Assembly: GCA_014773175.1 (NCBI GenBank)
Contig: VXCM01001246.1
Span: 72,001-136,000, forward strand
Length of the DNA stretch: 64,000 nt
Source: Lucifuga dentata
Lineage: Eukaryota; Chordata; Actinopteri; Ophidiiformes; Bythitidae
Reading direction: 5' to 3'
The notes beneath the pieces are model-generated. The model was given only the letters and a program-made list of their open reading frames with translations. It did not search any database and was not told the origin of the DNA. Position numbers and translations under genes: made by a program. This document shows, one piece after another, positions 45,322-57,540 of this stretch (position 1 is the first letter of the stretch; every line of letters starts with the position of its first letter).

Positions 45322-46545
45322 TTAAGTTACACCCATCACGACGATGTTATCAGATACCAAGGGCCTCTAAATCCATTTACAAAAAATCTTTTATTCCAAA
45401 CACAATAGGCAGAGGTGGGTAGAGTAGCCAGAAACTGTACTCAGTTAAAAGTATTGTTACTTTATGATAATAGTGACTCAAGTATAAGTAAGAGTAGTCA
45501 CCAAAATAATTACTTGAGTGAGAGTAAGAAAGTATCTATTAAAAAGATTACTTGAGTAGTGAGTAACTTTGATCAAGTTTATTCTTTAGAATAATCAACA
45601 AACTATAAAGTGCTTGTCTGAGGAAAAACAAAAGCAAACTAGCCATATGTAGCTTCTAATACAATCCAAATCATATCATATAAATAAACAGTTGACAGTA
45701 ATAAATCAAATATTTACCACATAACAAATCATGACAATTCTGGCCCCAAGACAGTTAGCTAGGTTAGCTTCATGCATTTACTCAGAATAGAACAGGAAAA
45801 CTTGAGTTAGCATTAGCAGCAGCAGCTAGTTAAGTAGCTAACTGTGCAGCTTACCGCCACCTGTTTCCTCAAGTTCCATGTTGATTCTTAGAAGCCGAAA
45901 TGTCACATTTTTAGATAGACAAAGACATAACACATTATGTAGCTGTTGATTTTGATAGACTGAAAAGAAAACAATGTTTGAAAGTGTGGCCAGGGATGTG
46001 CCTCTTCTAAACCTCCTGCTGTTGATTCTGCCCTGACTGTTTGGGTAAAACCATGGAAACAGAGGGTGGGGGCGTGGCTACTTCAGAGCTGAAGCAGACA
46101 GTGTAGTGTCTGACAATGAGAGAAAAACTGAACGTGACTGAATTCAAACGGTGAAATCAAAAGTAACGCAAAGAGTGCGACCAAATGTAATGGGATAAAA
46201 GTATATTTTTTTCTTCATAAATATACTCAAGTATGAGTTAAAAGTATCCTGCAATAAAACAACTCAGTAAAATACAATTTTGTGAAAAATGTTATGGAAC
46301 ACGTTATACCCACCTCTGGCAATGGGCCTCCTTAATAAACTCCATAATGTCTTTATATCCTATATAACCATACTGACTTGTTCCTTGTGTATCTGCTTTC
46401 ATGTTTTGTGTTTTATGTTGTATGTTGTACTGTTGAGATTAGATATACTTGATGATCTGATGTGTAATGTTTTTATGGTGAGACCAAAGACCAATTTCCA
46501 GCACACTGGACAATAAAGTATTGCATTGTATTGTATTGTACATAT
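45322..46545 (+). mobile_element. LINE 3' fragment split by a hAT-type element
   Basis: Before the insertion the frame reads KLHPSRRCYQIPRASKSIYK then KSFIPNTIG; after it, GLLNKLHN continues. This is a LINE polymerase C-terminal end. The fragment finishes with 'caataaagtattg' and tandem ATTGT units (46510-46540), a LINE 3' tail. It is 5'-truncated. Confidence 0.8.
45410..46318. mobile_element. hAT-type non-autonomous element inside a LINE
   Basis: Terminal inverted repeats CAGAGGTGGGTAGAGTAGC (left) and TATACCCACCTCTG (right), 909 bp. The flanking 8-mers ACAATAGG and GCAATGGG match at 6 of 8, consistent with an aged 8-bp target duplication. The 'acttgagtagtgagtaact' type subterminal repeats are familiar from fish genomes. 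No transposase is present. Confidence 0.85.
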
Positions 46546-46727
46546 TTTATATGTATATATTTTATATATTTATAAATGTATTATTTAAACTTTTTAATTG
46601 TCCTTCTGATCTCATGTTTATTGTTGAGTTAACCCATGCCATATATGTTCTTGTTATATACATACACACTCTTATTATCCTTTACATTTATTGTGCTTGT
46701 CTGATTTTAGGCTCTTCGTCTTGTGAA

Positions 46728-46773
46728 GCACTTTGGGCTGCATTTCTGTATGAAAGGTGCTATTTAAATAAAG

Positions 46774-46815
<42 letters not shown>
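46728..46815 (+). mobile_element. L2-like LINE/SINE 3' tail with (ATT)n
   Basis: 'tgtgaagcactttgggctgc' and 'gaaaggtgctatttaaataa' form the conserved 3' tail of fish L2-type LINEs (also used by some SINEs), ending in an ATT trinucleotide array (46774-46815). Confidence 0.7.
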
Positions 46816-46816
<1 letters not shown>

Positions 46817-47184
46817 CAAGCACTGGTGCACAGTCTGAAAAAAAAAAAAAANAAACAAAACAAAAAAAAAAACCCAAAACAGTTCCTGTGCCGCTTTTTT
46901 GCTCTAAAAAACTTGTTTGTCTTTGGAACAAAGGAAGTGCGATGTCACAGTCGTGAGGCAGGAAATGCCAGTTTTGCTGTTTATCTGAACCACAATTCTT
47001 TTAACCAGCAGCAGCGATTCACAGGATTTCAGCAAACAGTTAAAGGTTCAGCATTACTGGCAATATGGTGCAGTAGAGAAATCCAGGACAAGATGGAATC
47101 TTCCGAACAAAGCAAAGATATAAAAGCAAAAACAAAAGGAAAAATGTGCATGATGGACAAATACATATAAATAAGCTCAAGAAG

Positions 47185-47750
47185 TTAAAGGATCATACCA
47201 CCCATTTTGCATGTTTAAGCTTAATATATTCAATTTTCATACACGTAACATTACTGACAATCATTTCCCAAAGGATAAAACTGTATTTCAGCTTTCCTGA
47301 TATTTTGCAAAATCTCTTAATCTTTCAAAATTAAATATTCAAGCAATATAACCACCATAAACATCAATGTTTCGCCTACTAATAGTTACGCAGCCTTATG
47401 AAGTCATGGTTGTTAAATTTTTTGATAAACTCAGGTCTTCTTTTGGGACTATATTCCCCAGTGGAGACATACATTCACTCCACACTTTTTATTGCGCTTA
47501 AACACTAAAATTACGTAACTTCTAAAAAAAAAAAACCTGAATACACGTCTTGTTGGCAATGATGGATTACCTATCCCAAGAACTTTTCAAATATCAACAA
47601 ATTGATTTTAATAGCGTACCAGAATGAACTGAAACCAATGGTGGTCTGGAANAGTAGTATGCTTTGGGAAATGATTGTTAGTAACCTTATGTGTATGAAA
47701 ATTGAATATATTAGGCTCAAACATGCAAAATGGATGGTATGGTCCTTTAA
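47185..47750 (-). mobile_element. TTAA element (first subfamily)
   Basis: TTAA-AGGATCATACCACCC to GGATGGTATGGTCCT-TTAA, minus orientation. An N at 47652 replaces about 30 bases that other copies have between 'ggtctggaa' and 'agtagtatgc'. Confidence 0.92.
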
Positions 47751-47871
47751 AGAAGCACTGCATTTGAGACCGAATTGTGACTCCTTTTGTTCATCTCCAA
47801 AACTTGTGCAAACAGGCTGAGAAGAGCCGAGCTGAGTGTTGGCCTTGACCCAGCAACGACACCATGTTGAG

Positions 47872-47873
<2 letters not shown>

Positions 47874-47902
<29 letters not shown>

Positions 47903-47924
47903 CATGTGTGTGTTTGTGTGTATG
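47874..47924. repeat. (TG)n microsatellite
   Basis: GT array with late interruptions (CA, TT). Confidence 0.9.
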
Positions 47925-48382
47925 AGTGTTGGCAGTTGAAATGGTTCACGTACTGCAGGGTAATAGAGAAATAAGAGGTCAGCATGATTAGACTGTTCAG
48001 AGCTGCAGCACTCGCAGAGGTTCAGCATAATCGCAGTAAAAATGGCGACGTAAAAGGTTCCATTTGAAGCCTCTTTATACTTTTTACCTCATTTAAGACA
48101 CAGAACGCTTTCTCTTGTCTTGTGACCAGAACACAAAATGTACAAAAGGGATGTGCACAAGTAAGGCCTCATTCAACTTTCTTTGCCTCTATCCCCGCAA
48201 AGAGGCTCTCACATTGTCACTCTCTCATTTGCGGCACATAATAGTGTCTGGAACTCTCTGTGGTCCATTGTCCAAGACGGGACTGGTTGTCCATTTGGAG
48301 CAGCTAAAATACTGGGAGGGCTTTAATCTTTTTTCATTATTTTCCAATTTTGGATAAATGTGCTCATAATACCTCCCCTCCT

Positions 48383-48403
48383 CTTATAAATGAAACTCTT
48401 TCA

Positions 48404-48438
<35 letters not shown>

Positions 48439-48470
48439 CATCCTCATANCTTATAAATGAAACTCTTTCA

Positions 48471-48505
<35 letters not shown>

Positions 48506-48515
48506 CATCCTCATA
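48383..48515. repeat. (TC)n microsatellite within an assembly overlap duplicate
   Basis: 48383-48448 and 48450-48515 are identical 66-bp segments around an N at 48449. Each contains a (CT)n run. The duplication is most likely an artefact. Confidence 0.9.
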
Positions 48516-49639
48516 TTTTCCTCGCTACACTTTTCACTTTCATCTTTTATAGAGGACAAATAAGTAGTCCAAGTGTAAGGTCTAAATGTGGAGATAGAAG
48601 GATAATTGAGTTGATAAACATCAGGGTCAGGGTGAGATCTTTGTTAAGGCTTGTTTAGGAGCCACTTAGCCCAATATCATGCTGCATATTACCATATTTT
48701 TCTTATTTACCATAACAGTGAGAATTGACCCAGGAAGGGCAAAACTGCACTTGTGTGGACAGTTAACAAGACATTTGGGGTCGCAGTGTAATCACCTGCT
48801 GCTATTGCATTTTTTAAAATATAGATCTGCAGATTAAAATGCAATTTGCAATCACTGTGCAATTTTTTAAAATATGAGATGAAAATTGTAAGATGTGTGA
48901 ATATTTTAATTCTGCCCGCAGACTACATTTATGATGTAAAAATTTGTATAATTTGTGACATACTCGGTGGAAATAGGTCACACGAAATATCGACGTGCCT
49001 TGATCTGACCCGGGAGAATGTTACCACCATGACAGATGCGATTTGTTACGAATATACACATGAGCTTGAATGCTAGAAGCTGTAGCTTGGATGCTAACAG
49101 CCTTCTAGAACAGTCTGGTTAAGATGCATCAATTTAACCAGGTTTCATGAATAATGATAATATAGCATGGTTATACATGACATGGTTAAACATGAAGTCT
49201 AGAGCCTCTGATGATGATGATGATGATGCTGATGATAATGATAATGATGATGATGATGAATAAATGATGAAGTGTTATTACATCCCGAATGAAAAAATCA
49301 ATTAGAAGTTAATACATTTCCACAACTGCAGTTTCTGGAAGTACAGTATGCTTTTGGAAATAGAATGTCGACTAACAAATGGCCATTTCATGGCCGCGTT
49401 AGTAATGTTGATCAAAAAAGCAATGTACTGAAATGATTGTCATGGTGATTTTTAGTACCATATCACTACTGTATGTTTTGTAAAATGACAATTTCACTCA
49501 ATGTAATGAAACTTATGAATAAAATTAGAGTGGCTGCTGGGATAGGCTCCAGCCCAGTCTGTGTAGTGTTCGCTTAAATAAAGTGCTTCGGCTACACTTT
49601 ATGTGAAATTCTGCCTCCTCCCTGCTCACATGCACTTTA
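48516..49639. other. Intergenic with a (GAT)n run, no gene recognised
   Basis: A GAT/GAT-like microsatellite occupies 49209-49260. A short dispersed-repeat scrap ('gggataggctccagccca') lies near 49540. Confidence 0.55.
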
Positions 49640-49743
49640 CTGTAATATTTACTGCTCCAGTAGTATGTTTTGGAAAATAGCTGACAGCAATGTAATGTGT
49701 ATATTGGGCTCAAACATGCAAAATCATCAGTATGCTCCTTTAA
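49640..49743 (-). mobile_element. TTAA element (second subfamily), right-end fragment
   Basis: Only the last ~100 bp: 'ctccagtagtatgttttgg', 'tattgggctcaaacatgc' and CAGTATGCTCCT-TTAA. Confidence 0.8.
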
Positions 49744-50611
49744 GTCCTCTTCTGAAAAGTCTGCTCTATCTGCTTAGCGAGTTGTGCTGACAACATGAAC
49801 ATGCTGGTCCAACACTCATTCATGAGCCTTGTACTGTGTAGGTCGGTGGGTAAACTCAAACGTGTTACCTATTGACATCATCACGTTACAAAATTAAAGG
49901 ACTGAATCATGAACAAAGCATTTGGGGCAGTTATGGATTTGTCTCATTGGATGCATTTCTGAAGGCATTAACCTCCAATTTTTGCAATTTTAACATAAGA
50001 CATAGTCCTGACTATATTACACTATAAAATAGGGAAAAATAACAAAATCAGAACATGTCCTCTTTAAGACTTGAATTACTGTAAATTTTCATACAGAGAA
50101 ACTTTTACCATTTACCAGGGCTCAATCTGTTTGCAGTTTGATGAGATTTACCTTCAGTGTCAGAAACGTGACACTTGTTCTTTTTTCAAAGCCTTCAGCA
50201 TTTCCACATATATCTATCTATCTCCCTCATAACTTCCAAAGAGACAAGAGCACTCTCCATCCCTGATCTCTTGAATTTCTCTATTTGCTCCAGGAATTCA
50301 GTGCTTGTTAAACCTACAGACACTCAAATGTCCTTGATAACACAATAGCCAGTTTCTGTGTCTGTGCTTTATATCATATACACAGAAACTGAGTTGATAT
50401 CTGCACGTTGACTCATTTCATTGAGTTTACGCTCTGTGTTGCTGCTGTTTGATTTTCTGCAGGTTTCGCCATGTTCTCCTCTTTAGCCTACTGATTATAA
50501 CAGACAGAAACAGTGGATTATTAAACAAATGCAATGAAGTATACACTACAGAGATGAGTAAGAGGCTGTTGAAGAGGTAATATTTCATACAATGTGCATA
50601 TCATCCATCCT
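49744..50611. other. Intergenic, nothing recognised
   Basis: No exon or named repeat seen. Confidence 0.5.
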
Positions 50612-51079
50612 CTATGCCTAGTTATCCTAGTTATCTCATGTATCCTAGTTATCCTATGTATCCTAGTTATCCTAATGTATCCTAGTTATCCTATGTATCC
50701 TAGTTATCCTAATATGTATGTTATCAGTTATCTTATGTATCCAGTTATCTTATGTATCCTAGTTATCCTATGTATCCTAGTTATCCTAATGTATGCTAAT
50801 TATCCTAATGTATCCTAGTTATCCTATGTATCCCAGTTATCCTATGTATTCTAGTTATCCTATCCTAGTTATCCTAGTTATCCTAATGTATCCTAGCTAT
50901 CCTATCCTACTGTATCCTAGTTATCCTATGTATTCCTATAGTTATCCTAATGTATCCTAGCTATCCTAGTTATCCTATGTATTCCTAGTTATCCTAATGT
51001 ATCCTAGCTATCCTAGTTATCCTATGTATTCCTAGTTATCCTAATGTATCCTAGCTATCCTAGTTATCCTATGTATCCC
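50612..51079. repeat. Minisatellite, 9-10 bp units (TATCCTAGT / TATCCTATG / TATCCTAATG)
   Basis: About 470 bp of degenerate tandem units with a higher-order pattern near the end (unit groups repeating at 50945-51060). The translated frame gives YPSYPMYPSYP, a by-product of the repeat. Confidence 0.95.
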
Positions 51080-51142
51080 AGCATTCATTGTGTGAGAGGA
51101 ACACTACATCCTGGGCAGGTCATCAGACTATCACAGCGCAAA
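51073..51142 (+). repeat. Dispersed repeat fragment adjoining the minisatellite
   Basis: 'tatcccagcattcattg' followed by 'catcctgggcaggtcatcag' is a scrap of a repeat common in fishes. The same 'cccagcattcattg' ends the window at 63986-64000. Confidence 0.55.
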
Positions 51143-51940
51143 CACAAATGTTATATTTACACTTCAGGTATTGATGCCAATTCTGATTTTTTTGTTTTGC
51201 CTATTTCCAATTTTTTTGGAAGGTGCATTTACATTACTTCTTTAACTGGCCCATGTCTGATGCCAGCGTTTACATGGTTTTGACCTGAAATGCCTGGTTG
51301 CAGAAACGCAGATGGATGTAAACAAAAATGGGTGAAAATGAGATGGAAATATTTATATATAAGCCATAATTTTCCAAGGAATCTTTAAGATTCACAAAGA
51401 TTTAATCACAATTTAAGATGGAGAGGAAGGGTTAGATCAGCTTGTGAGCGTGCAGCAACGATGGCTGCTACCTCAGTTCACAGAGAAGACTCAAGATCGG
51501 TGGGATTGCATGGGATCATCTGTGTGGAAGCGGGTGGGAGTTGGACTGGTTGCTGCAACGGGAGCCGGCTATTGTACACTAGCAAATCTGGAGAATGGTC
51601 ATTGCATTGATTTCTTACTTTATTCATATATGGAGAGAGTAGAAGAATGTTGTATATTGCCACTTATGAGTCAGAATGGCAAGGAAATTCCGACCTGTGT
51701 ATTTCGATCTCAGTTGCATTGGCAGATATCCCATATGCATCTCATTTATTTCCACATGTCTGAGAATTTTCCATATGCTTTTTTTTTTCTTTACATCTTC
51801 ACAACATCCGAGCCACATGCGAGCGAAAGATCCCAATCAGGTCGCTTGTGTAAATGTAGCCATGGAGACAAACTTATTCATGCCTACGGGCAATTTAGTG
51901 TCTCAAATTCACCAAACCTGCATGTCTTTTGAGTGTGAAA
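51143..51940. other. Intergenic, probable old repeat, longest downstream ORF not credible as a gene
   Basis: A 162-codon ORF (51444-51932) has no recognisable domain. The surrounding sequence ('gatatcccatatgcatctca') looks like a dispersed repeat, but I cannot name it. Confidence 0.4.
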
Positions 51941-52018
51941 GGAAACCAGAATACCTGGAGGAAACCCACAGAAAGGCCCCAGCTGGATTCAAACCCAGGA
52001 CCTTCTTACTGTGAGGTG
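51941..52018 (-). mobile_element. tRNA-derived SINE fragment
   Basis: The reverse strand reads 'ggtcctgggtttgaatcca', a tRNA-like B box, with 'ggggcctttctgtgggtttc' next to it, as in the teleost SINE at 36505. Confidence 0.6.
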
Positions 52019-52206
52019 TTGGGCATATTTATAAGATGTTTTTTTTTTGTCTTAAATATGAGAAAGCACTCAGCCTCCATCATCGAGCATTTAAAAATGA
52101 ATGGCCAGTACACTGATCGAGAGGTCCTTTTTTAATTTCCCGCATAGATTTTGTTTGAAAACGGAGTGCAGTCTGGAAAGTGAATTTTTATAACCACAAA
52201 CCATCA

Positions 52207-52210
<4 letters not shown>

Positions 52211-52254
<44 letters not shown>

Positions 52255-52284
52255 TGTCTTTTTTTTTTTTTTTTTTTTTTTTTT
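52211..52284. repeat. (TC)n followed by poly-T
   Basis: A CT array (52211-52258) running into a T homopolymer. Confidence 0.9.
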
Positions 52285-52640
52285 ACAACCCTATCATTCA
52301 GTCATTGGTATTGATCAATAATCCTTCTAATCCATCACAGACATATTTAAGCTCTGGGGAAGAAAAATCAGATTTGCTGCCCTTGAAAGCCACACAAAGG
52401 AGTACTGGTTGACAAATAAATGATTAATGTTAATAATTTCTTCATGATACTGGAAAAATATCGTAATGTATAATATCATGATTAATGGCATTATAGCACT
52501 TCATTTAAAAAAACGACTGTCTAATGGTATAAAAACCATAGTACAAATAATATGTCTATGTATTTCCAATCTTTGCTATAATCTTTGCAATCATTCCTGG
52601 GATTTGTGCAGCAAGCATTGCACCCCAAAATATGAACTTT

Positions 52641-52676
52641 CATTCATTCATTCATTCATTCAATCATTCATTCATT
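52641..52676. repeat. (CATT)n microsatellite
   Basis: Tetranucleotide array with one variant unit. Confidence 0.9.
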
Positions 52677-55026
52677 GGCTCTGTGGTGATGTACTACTAA
52701 AATATTTCAGATTACCTCACAGAAAGCATTAATACACTTCTTCACATCTGTATTCATTAAAAATATCATCAGCTCTATATTTACAGGATAAAGGGAACGC
52801 GAGCTTGTGTGTCTCACTGGTGTCTGTCAGGAGGAAGTACAAGTCAGGGAACATTTATTCCTAAAAATGTCTGCATGACAAAGAAGCGTAAAGCCAACGC
52901 ATGAGACATTTGAGACAAGGAAGAAAAGATCAAAATAATATGAAGGTAAAGATGAATAAAATAGAAACAGAATAAAAGCTGATGTAAGGAAAGCAAGAGG
53001 GGTTTAAATTAAAAAAAAAAAACAGTTTGAATTAAGCTTTCATTTAAAAAAAAAAAAAAAAANAAAAAAAAAAAAAAAAAGAATCTGGATTCCTGGGTCC
53101 TAATCTTTTGCTCCAAGCGCTGCTCTGCTAAGCTCTGGTTTGGGATGACAGGTCCCCCACCTGGACAAGCTTGGACAATGTCTCTGCTGTGTCTCATTTC
53201 TGTGTGAACAGAGCCGCACAGACGGCTAATCACGTCCGGAACCAAAGGCACCTGCCCTATCTGCCTCTACATTTGGTTGGGAAATCTTTAAAGAGGCTAA
53301 ACCTCACTTTCATGCTTGTCTTTTATTCACGGTAAGTGCTTATCGAGAGCAAGCTGTTGCCACTGCCCCATCTTCCCTCCCACCAGCTCAGAGAATGCTT
53401 GACGTAAGTACAGCCAATCTGGGTAAATACGAATCTCTCCTTACTGTCACTGCTGGCATATTATGCCCCTGAGGGAACATTCTTTTCATAATATCATAAG
53501 CTGCTTAGCGGTGTGCTTCTATTTAAGGCATACATATTAATAGCTATAAGGAAATCATATTTGAACTGTTCCCTGCAATCAATGTCTTTGGGTTTGCTGT
53601 TATACTTTGTATAAGAAGGTGCTAATAACTTGAAGGCACTTACACTGGGGCGATCTAATCCCTTTGTATGATAAAGACTCATCTTTGGCAGGAGAGCGTG
53701 GCAGATCATAGGACAAGGTGCTGCAGAGGTTTTAGTCCCTCAAATCACAGCCCCAGCTGCTCTTCCTTCCCGCCTTCTTTTCACAGGAAGAAGGAGGAAG
53801 ATGAGAACCGGCAGCGAAAGTTGTTACACGAATCAAAAAAAAGTTGGGTGACACACAAGACAACAGTTGGTTTAACACTTTGCTGTTGTGTGTCAAATGT
53901 ATTTTTTGCAGTGTGTAGCGAGGTGTTGCTGGAGATTTCTGGTGAACAACAAGGTCAGCTTGCTGTGTTGGAAATATGTCAAGTGTACACTAAAAAACAT
54001 CATTTGAGTCAAGAAAACAAATTACAACCAACTTTATACAGTGTATATACATGTACAAGAGGCTAAAGTTTTCTCAGGGCCGCCTGAGGGAACGTCACAC
54101 TCATGACACACATAAGTCAAGGTTAAAGTGAAACACACCTTGATTTAAAGTCTTATTTTTACTTTGCACTTATAGTAACTTAATATTATTATATCATATT
54201 AGGTTCGGTCAAGGAGACTGAAAGAGGTCAAACCAGCAACCCTGAATACATTTTAGCTGAATGACAGGGGAAATCATACTTTTTTCAGTGCAACATTGGA
54301 AATTAAGCCAAAAATATTCAAAAATCATATTCAAATCAGTGTCCATTAGCTTCCATTTCGGATTTGAGATTTAGTTCTATTATTTCCTCACGCTGTAAAT
54401 GAATTTTTAAAATTGAGTAGGTTCCATTGTATATTGAACGATTTATTGTACTTTACAGAAAGGAAAACCAGATGAAATACATTTTGTTTTGTTACACTCG
54501 CATTATCCTCTCATATCTGAGCTAATTAAATAATGAATAAAGTGCTTTACATAAAATACTGCATGCACCAAATAATATAGTTTTTGTACTGAGTTTTGCT
54601 TCTTTCTTGTGAAAAAAATAGACTCCTATGGTTTTACTTAATCGAGAATGAAAGCTGACTTATTAGCGATTAAGTTCTCACAGTGACTGAAGTTAGTGAA
54701 TTGGAACACTTTCTTTCAATATTTAAACGTTTCCTTTTCTAGTTTTGCATGTCAGCAGAATAAATGCGATATCCTGACAGTCAATCTCAACTTTAAGCTG
54801 CAGGAATTAGAAGATGGAACCTGAATAGTTCCAGAGTTCTTAAATTGCATCCAAAATATCTCTGCTGCTTTTCTACATGAAGAATACAGGCGAGACTTTC
54901 TCTGAATTTCCATGAGCATTCACAAAAGCCACAAGATGGTGACATATTATTTATTTTCCACTTTCAGCTCAAATGTTGTGATTTGACCCTTGATATCGTC
55001 TTAGAAAAACTGGTTCTTAAATATTA
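52677..55026. other. Intergenic, no gene recognised
   Basis: A poly-A/N gap lies at 53045-53080. An acceptor-like 'cttttcacag' precedes a KKEEDENRQRKLLHES frame at 53788, but the frame has no matching donor or family. Confidence 0.5.
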
Positions 55027-55116
55027 TAACCATCTGGGGTCAAGGTGGCTTTTATTTACCTTCTATAACCTTTTGCTGTGAAAAATCAAGTTTTGGCTTG
55101 TGGAAATTATGTCTGA

Positions 55117-55166
<50 letters not shown>

Positions 55167-55502
55167 NAATTTTTTTTTTTTTTTGTTGAGATTTTCTTCT
55201 TTCCAGCAATTACCTACAATCAAGTCCAAATCAAGAACTTTCTAGAATCATTATGTTTGTCTTGAATATTTAAAAGATTTATTTACACAATTTCATCCAT
55301 CACAGATTTGTTCAGCTTTTTCTTTTTTTCTTAGAATCAAGAATTTTCTATAAACAAGCACAAAATTGACCTTTGACAGAGATATCAGTCAGAATTTGTC
55401 ATCCTGTCTAGCATTTAATTTTTTATTTTTTTTTGGCAAATGAAAGACAAAATCAATAAAAAATAAAATTGCAAAAATGAGTTTACACTCCAGAGGGTAA
55501 TA
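55027..55502. mobile_element. Probable TTAA-type element with CCCTCTGG-like ends
   Basis: The ends ACCATCTGGGGTC (left) and the reverse complement of ACTCCAGAGGGTAA (right) are inverted and match the common fish element ends TTAACCCTCTGGGGTC. The interior is AT-rich with a poly-A/N/poly-T gap at 55119-55184. A better-kept relative is at 61621. Confidence 0.5.
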
Positions 55503-57250
55503 ATGCAAAACCAGTATGACCATAAACAATACAGACATTGTATAACTCAATGGTGGTGGAAGAAATGAGGATCCTGGATGTTTACTGAGACGGAAAGACG
55601 CTGGAGGCGGAGAAGGAGTTTATCCTGATATGACAGGAGCAGGTAGAGGATTGTTCCTATGACAGAGAAATGTTCCAGCAAAGGCAAACAAAGAGATGCG
55701 CGCTCTACTCCAAAATCTAAAGAACTCAAATACACTCGGCAACAAGAAAAAAAAACACATATGGAAGTGGAGATTTTGTGCCAGAAGCGATGGCGATGAT
55801 GCTGTTTTCACATTATGAAGTTGGAAATGAAAGTCATTAATGAGTTTTTAAAAAAAGTATTCCATGCAGATGAAGAGGATGGGGGACTATAGTTCCACTG
55901 TTGGGTGGGATACATGCAGGACTCCCCTCCTCCAGCAGGGGGTGCTGGCTCACAGGGCTGAGAGTCGGTGAGTGAGGAAGTCTCTGGCAGGGCTGCTGGG
56001 GCGCAGCTCTCTGAGCCCAGATGAGTGCTTCAATTGTGGGGATATTTTCCTCTAAGCCTGTGGCTGACAGCAACACAGTGCACTTATTTAAAGCAATTTC
56101 AAACATGTCGTGTCTGACAAGTTTTAAATCCTACTTAACACCCCGTAACAGCCGAGAGTTTACTGTCAGAATTAAAGAAGAGAATTCTCAAAGGGAGAGA
56201 AATTATCACTTTCATTTTGTTCAGCACTGTTGTTTATGGAGGACATGGTGGGGATGTTTACCCAGGGATGAATATATTATTACCTCTTTGCTACACACTG
56301 TTTTTCATCCTAGAAAAAAGGCTTTTCTTTAAAGTTTACCTTATATATTTTTTTAATTGCTGCCATTACAGCTGAAGGAATAAAAAAGAGTCGAGCCTCA
56401 GTGGATGATGCACATTTTTATGGAAATAAAAATCCTTTAATACATTATATTAAACACCTCGTGTAATGCTAGACCCATATAATACACTCTGTATTTTACT
56501 CTTTTTTTATTCCCCTTGACCATGAGTCTTTTCTGTCTCTAAAACAAACACAAAAACACTATTTAAATCATTTCTATTTTTTAAAGCAAAAAAAGCCCCC
56601 CCAATATTCTTTTGTTATATCTGCCATGATTGCACCTTTGCGTTTATTTTTGCAACCGCGCCACAAAGCATTTTATTTGCATTAAGACATAGGATAACAG
56701 ATCTGGGCCTGCCTCGTGTCGTGCCTGCAGAGATGGCTTTTCCTGCTCAGATTCCACATTCTTTATCAGACCCCAAAAGCAAAAACAAATCACCAAATGT
56801 AACAATCTTCCTCCTGTCCTCCTTGTGATTGCATGTTAGGCACAGAGGCGATAAGCACACCGGTACGTGTTGTTGCTGTGTGAAAGACACCCTTTATCGG
56901 CTCATACCTCTGACTCGTGCTTAGTCTAGTCAGCCAGAGAAATATGACGGAAATCTGATAGGGGAATGGTCCCATCTCGACATCAGTGCAAGTGCACGCT
57001 TAGCAAGCCAATGTTTATGCTTCCCGGCCTTGTGTTCTCCAGGGAAAAAATGTCAATAGAGTGTTAGAGAGAAGGGCTTGCCAATGAGAGGGTGTCCTGC
57101 CAGCCAAACAGCAAACACACCAAAAAATCCTTCTTGTTTTGGAGATTAAAAGTTAAAACAGGGAAATAGAAGAATCCTAGTAGCATTTTTACATTCATGT
57201 CTACATACATGAATTTGTGTGCGTGTTGTTTATTCCATACATTTACAGAG
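55503..57250. other. Intergenic, no gene recognised
   Basis: 56600-57010 is less AT-rich and free of listed repeats; function unknown. Confidence 0.45.
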
Positions 57251-57323
57251 CAGGATTGGTTTTTGTTTCTTTTTGTTTTTTTTTTTTTTTTNTTTTTTTT
57301 TTTTTTTGTCTGTTGCTGCACAG

Positions 57324-57540
57324 CCAGCGACTGCAGGGCGATGGCGGTGAAGAAAGCCACTGCTTACACATCTCTCAGAGCGAACAGGATCTCTAATTAC
57401 CGCCGTGAGAGGTCACCAGCAGGAACGTCGCAGGCCTTTCGCCCCACGCTGCCTCTGATTCCTTAGAATTAACCCAGTGATGGAGCGCATCGCTACAAAT
57501 GTGATTTTTGCTGATCTAATAAAATGATTTTTGAGCTGGG
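57324..57540 (+). other. Candidate terminal exon or conserved element (unproven)
   Basis: A poly-T tract and 'gttgctgcacag' form an acceptor. An open frame (MAVKKATAYTSLRANRISNY and RRERSPAGTSQAF) runs to TAG at 57464-57466. AATAAA lies at 57518-57523. This order fits a last exon, but no upstream exon is found and the peptide is unknown to me. The core TAATTA and CpG-rich sequence would also fit a regulatory element. Confidence 0.2.

Noticed and set aside
50594..50818. ORF rich in YPSYP
   Set aside because: It is the translation of the TATCCTAGT minisatellite.
51444..51932. 162-codon ORF, the longest downstream of hdlbp
   Set aside because: No family resemblance; it overlaps probable dispersed repeat sequence and a SINE fragment, and no upstream exon is seen.
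53788..53840. Acceptor-like site plus KKEEDENRQRKLLHES frame
   Set aside because: No donor, no family match, and the downstream frame runs into ordinary intergenic sequence.
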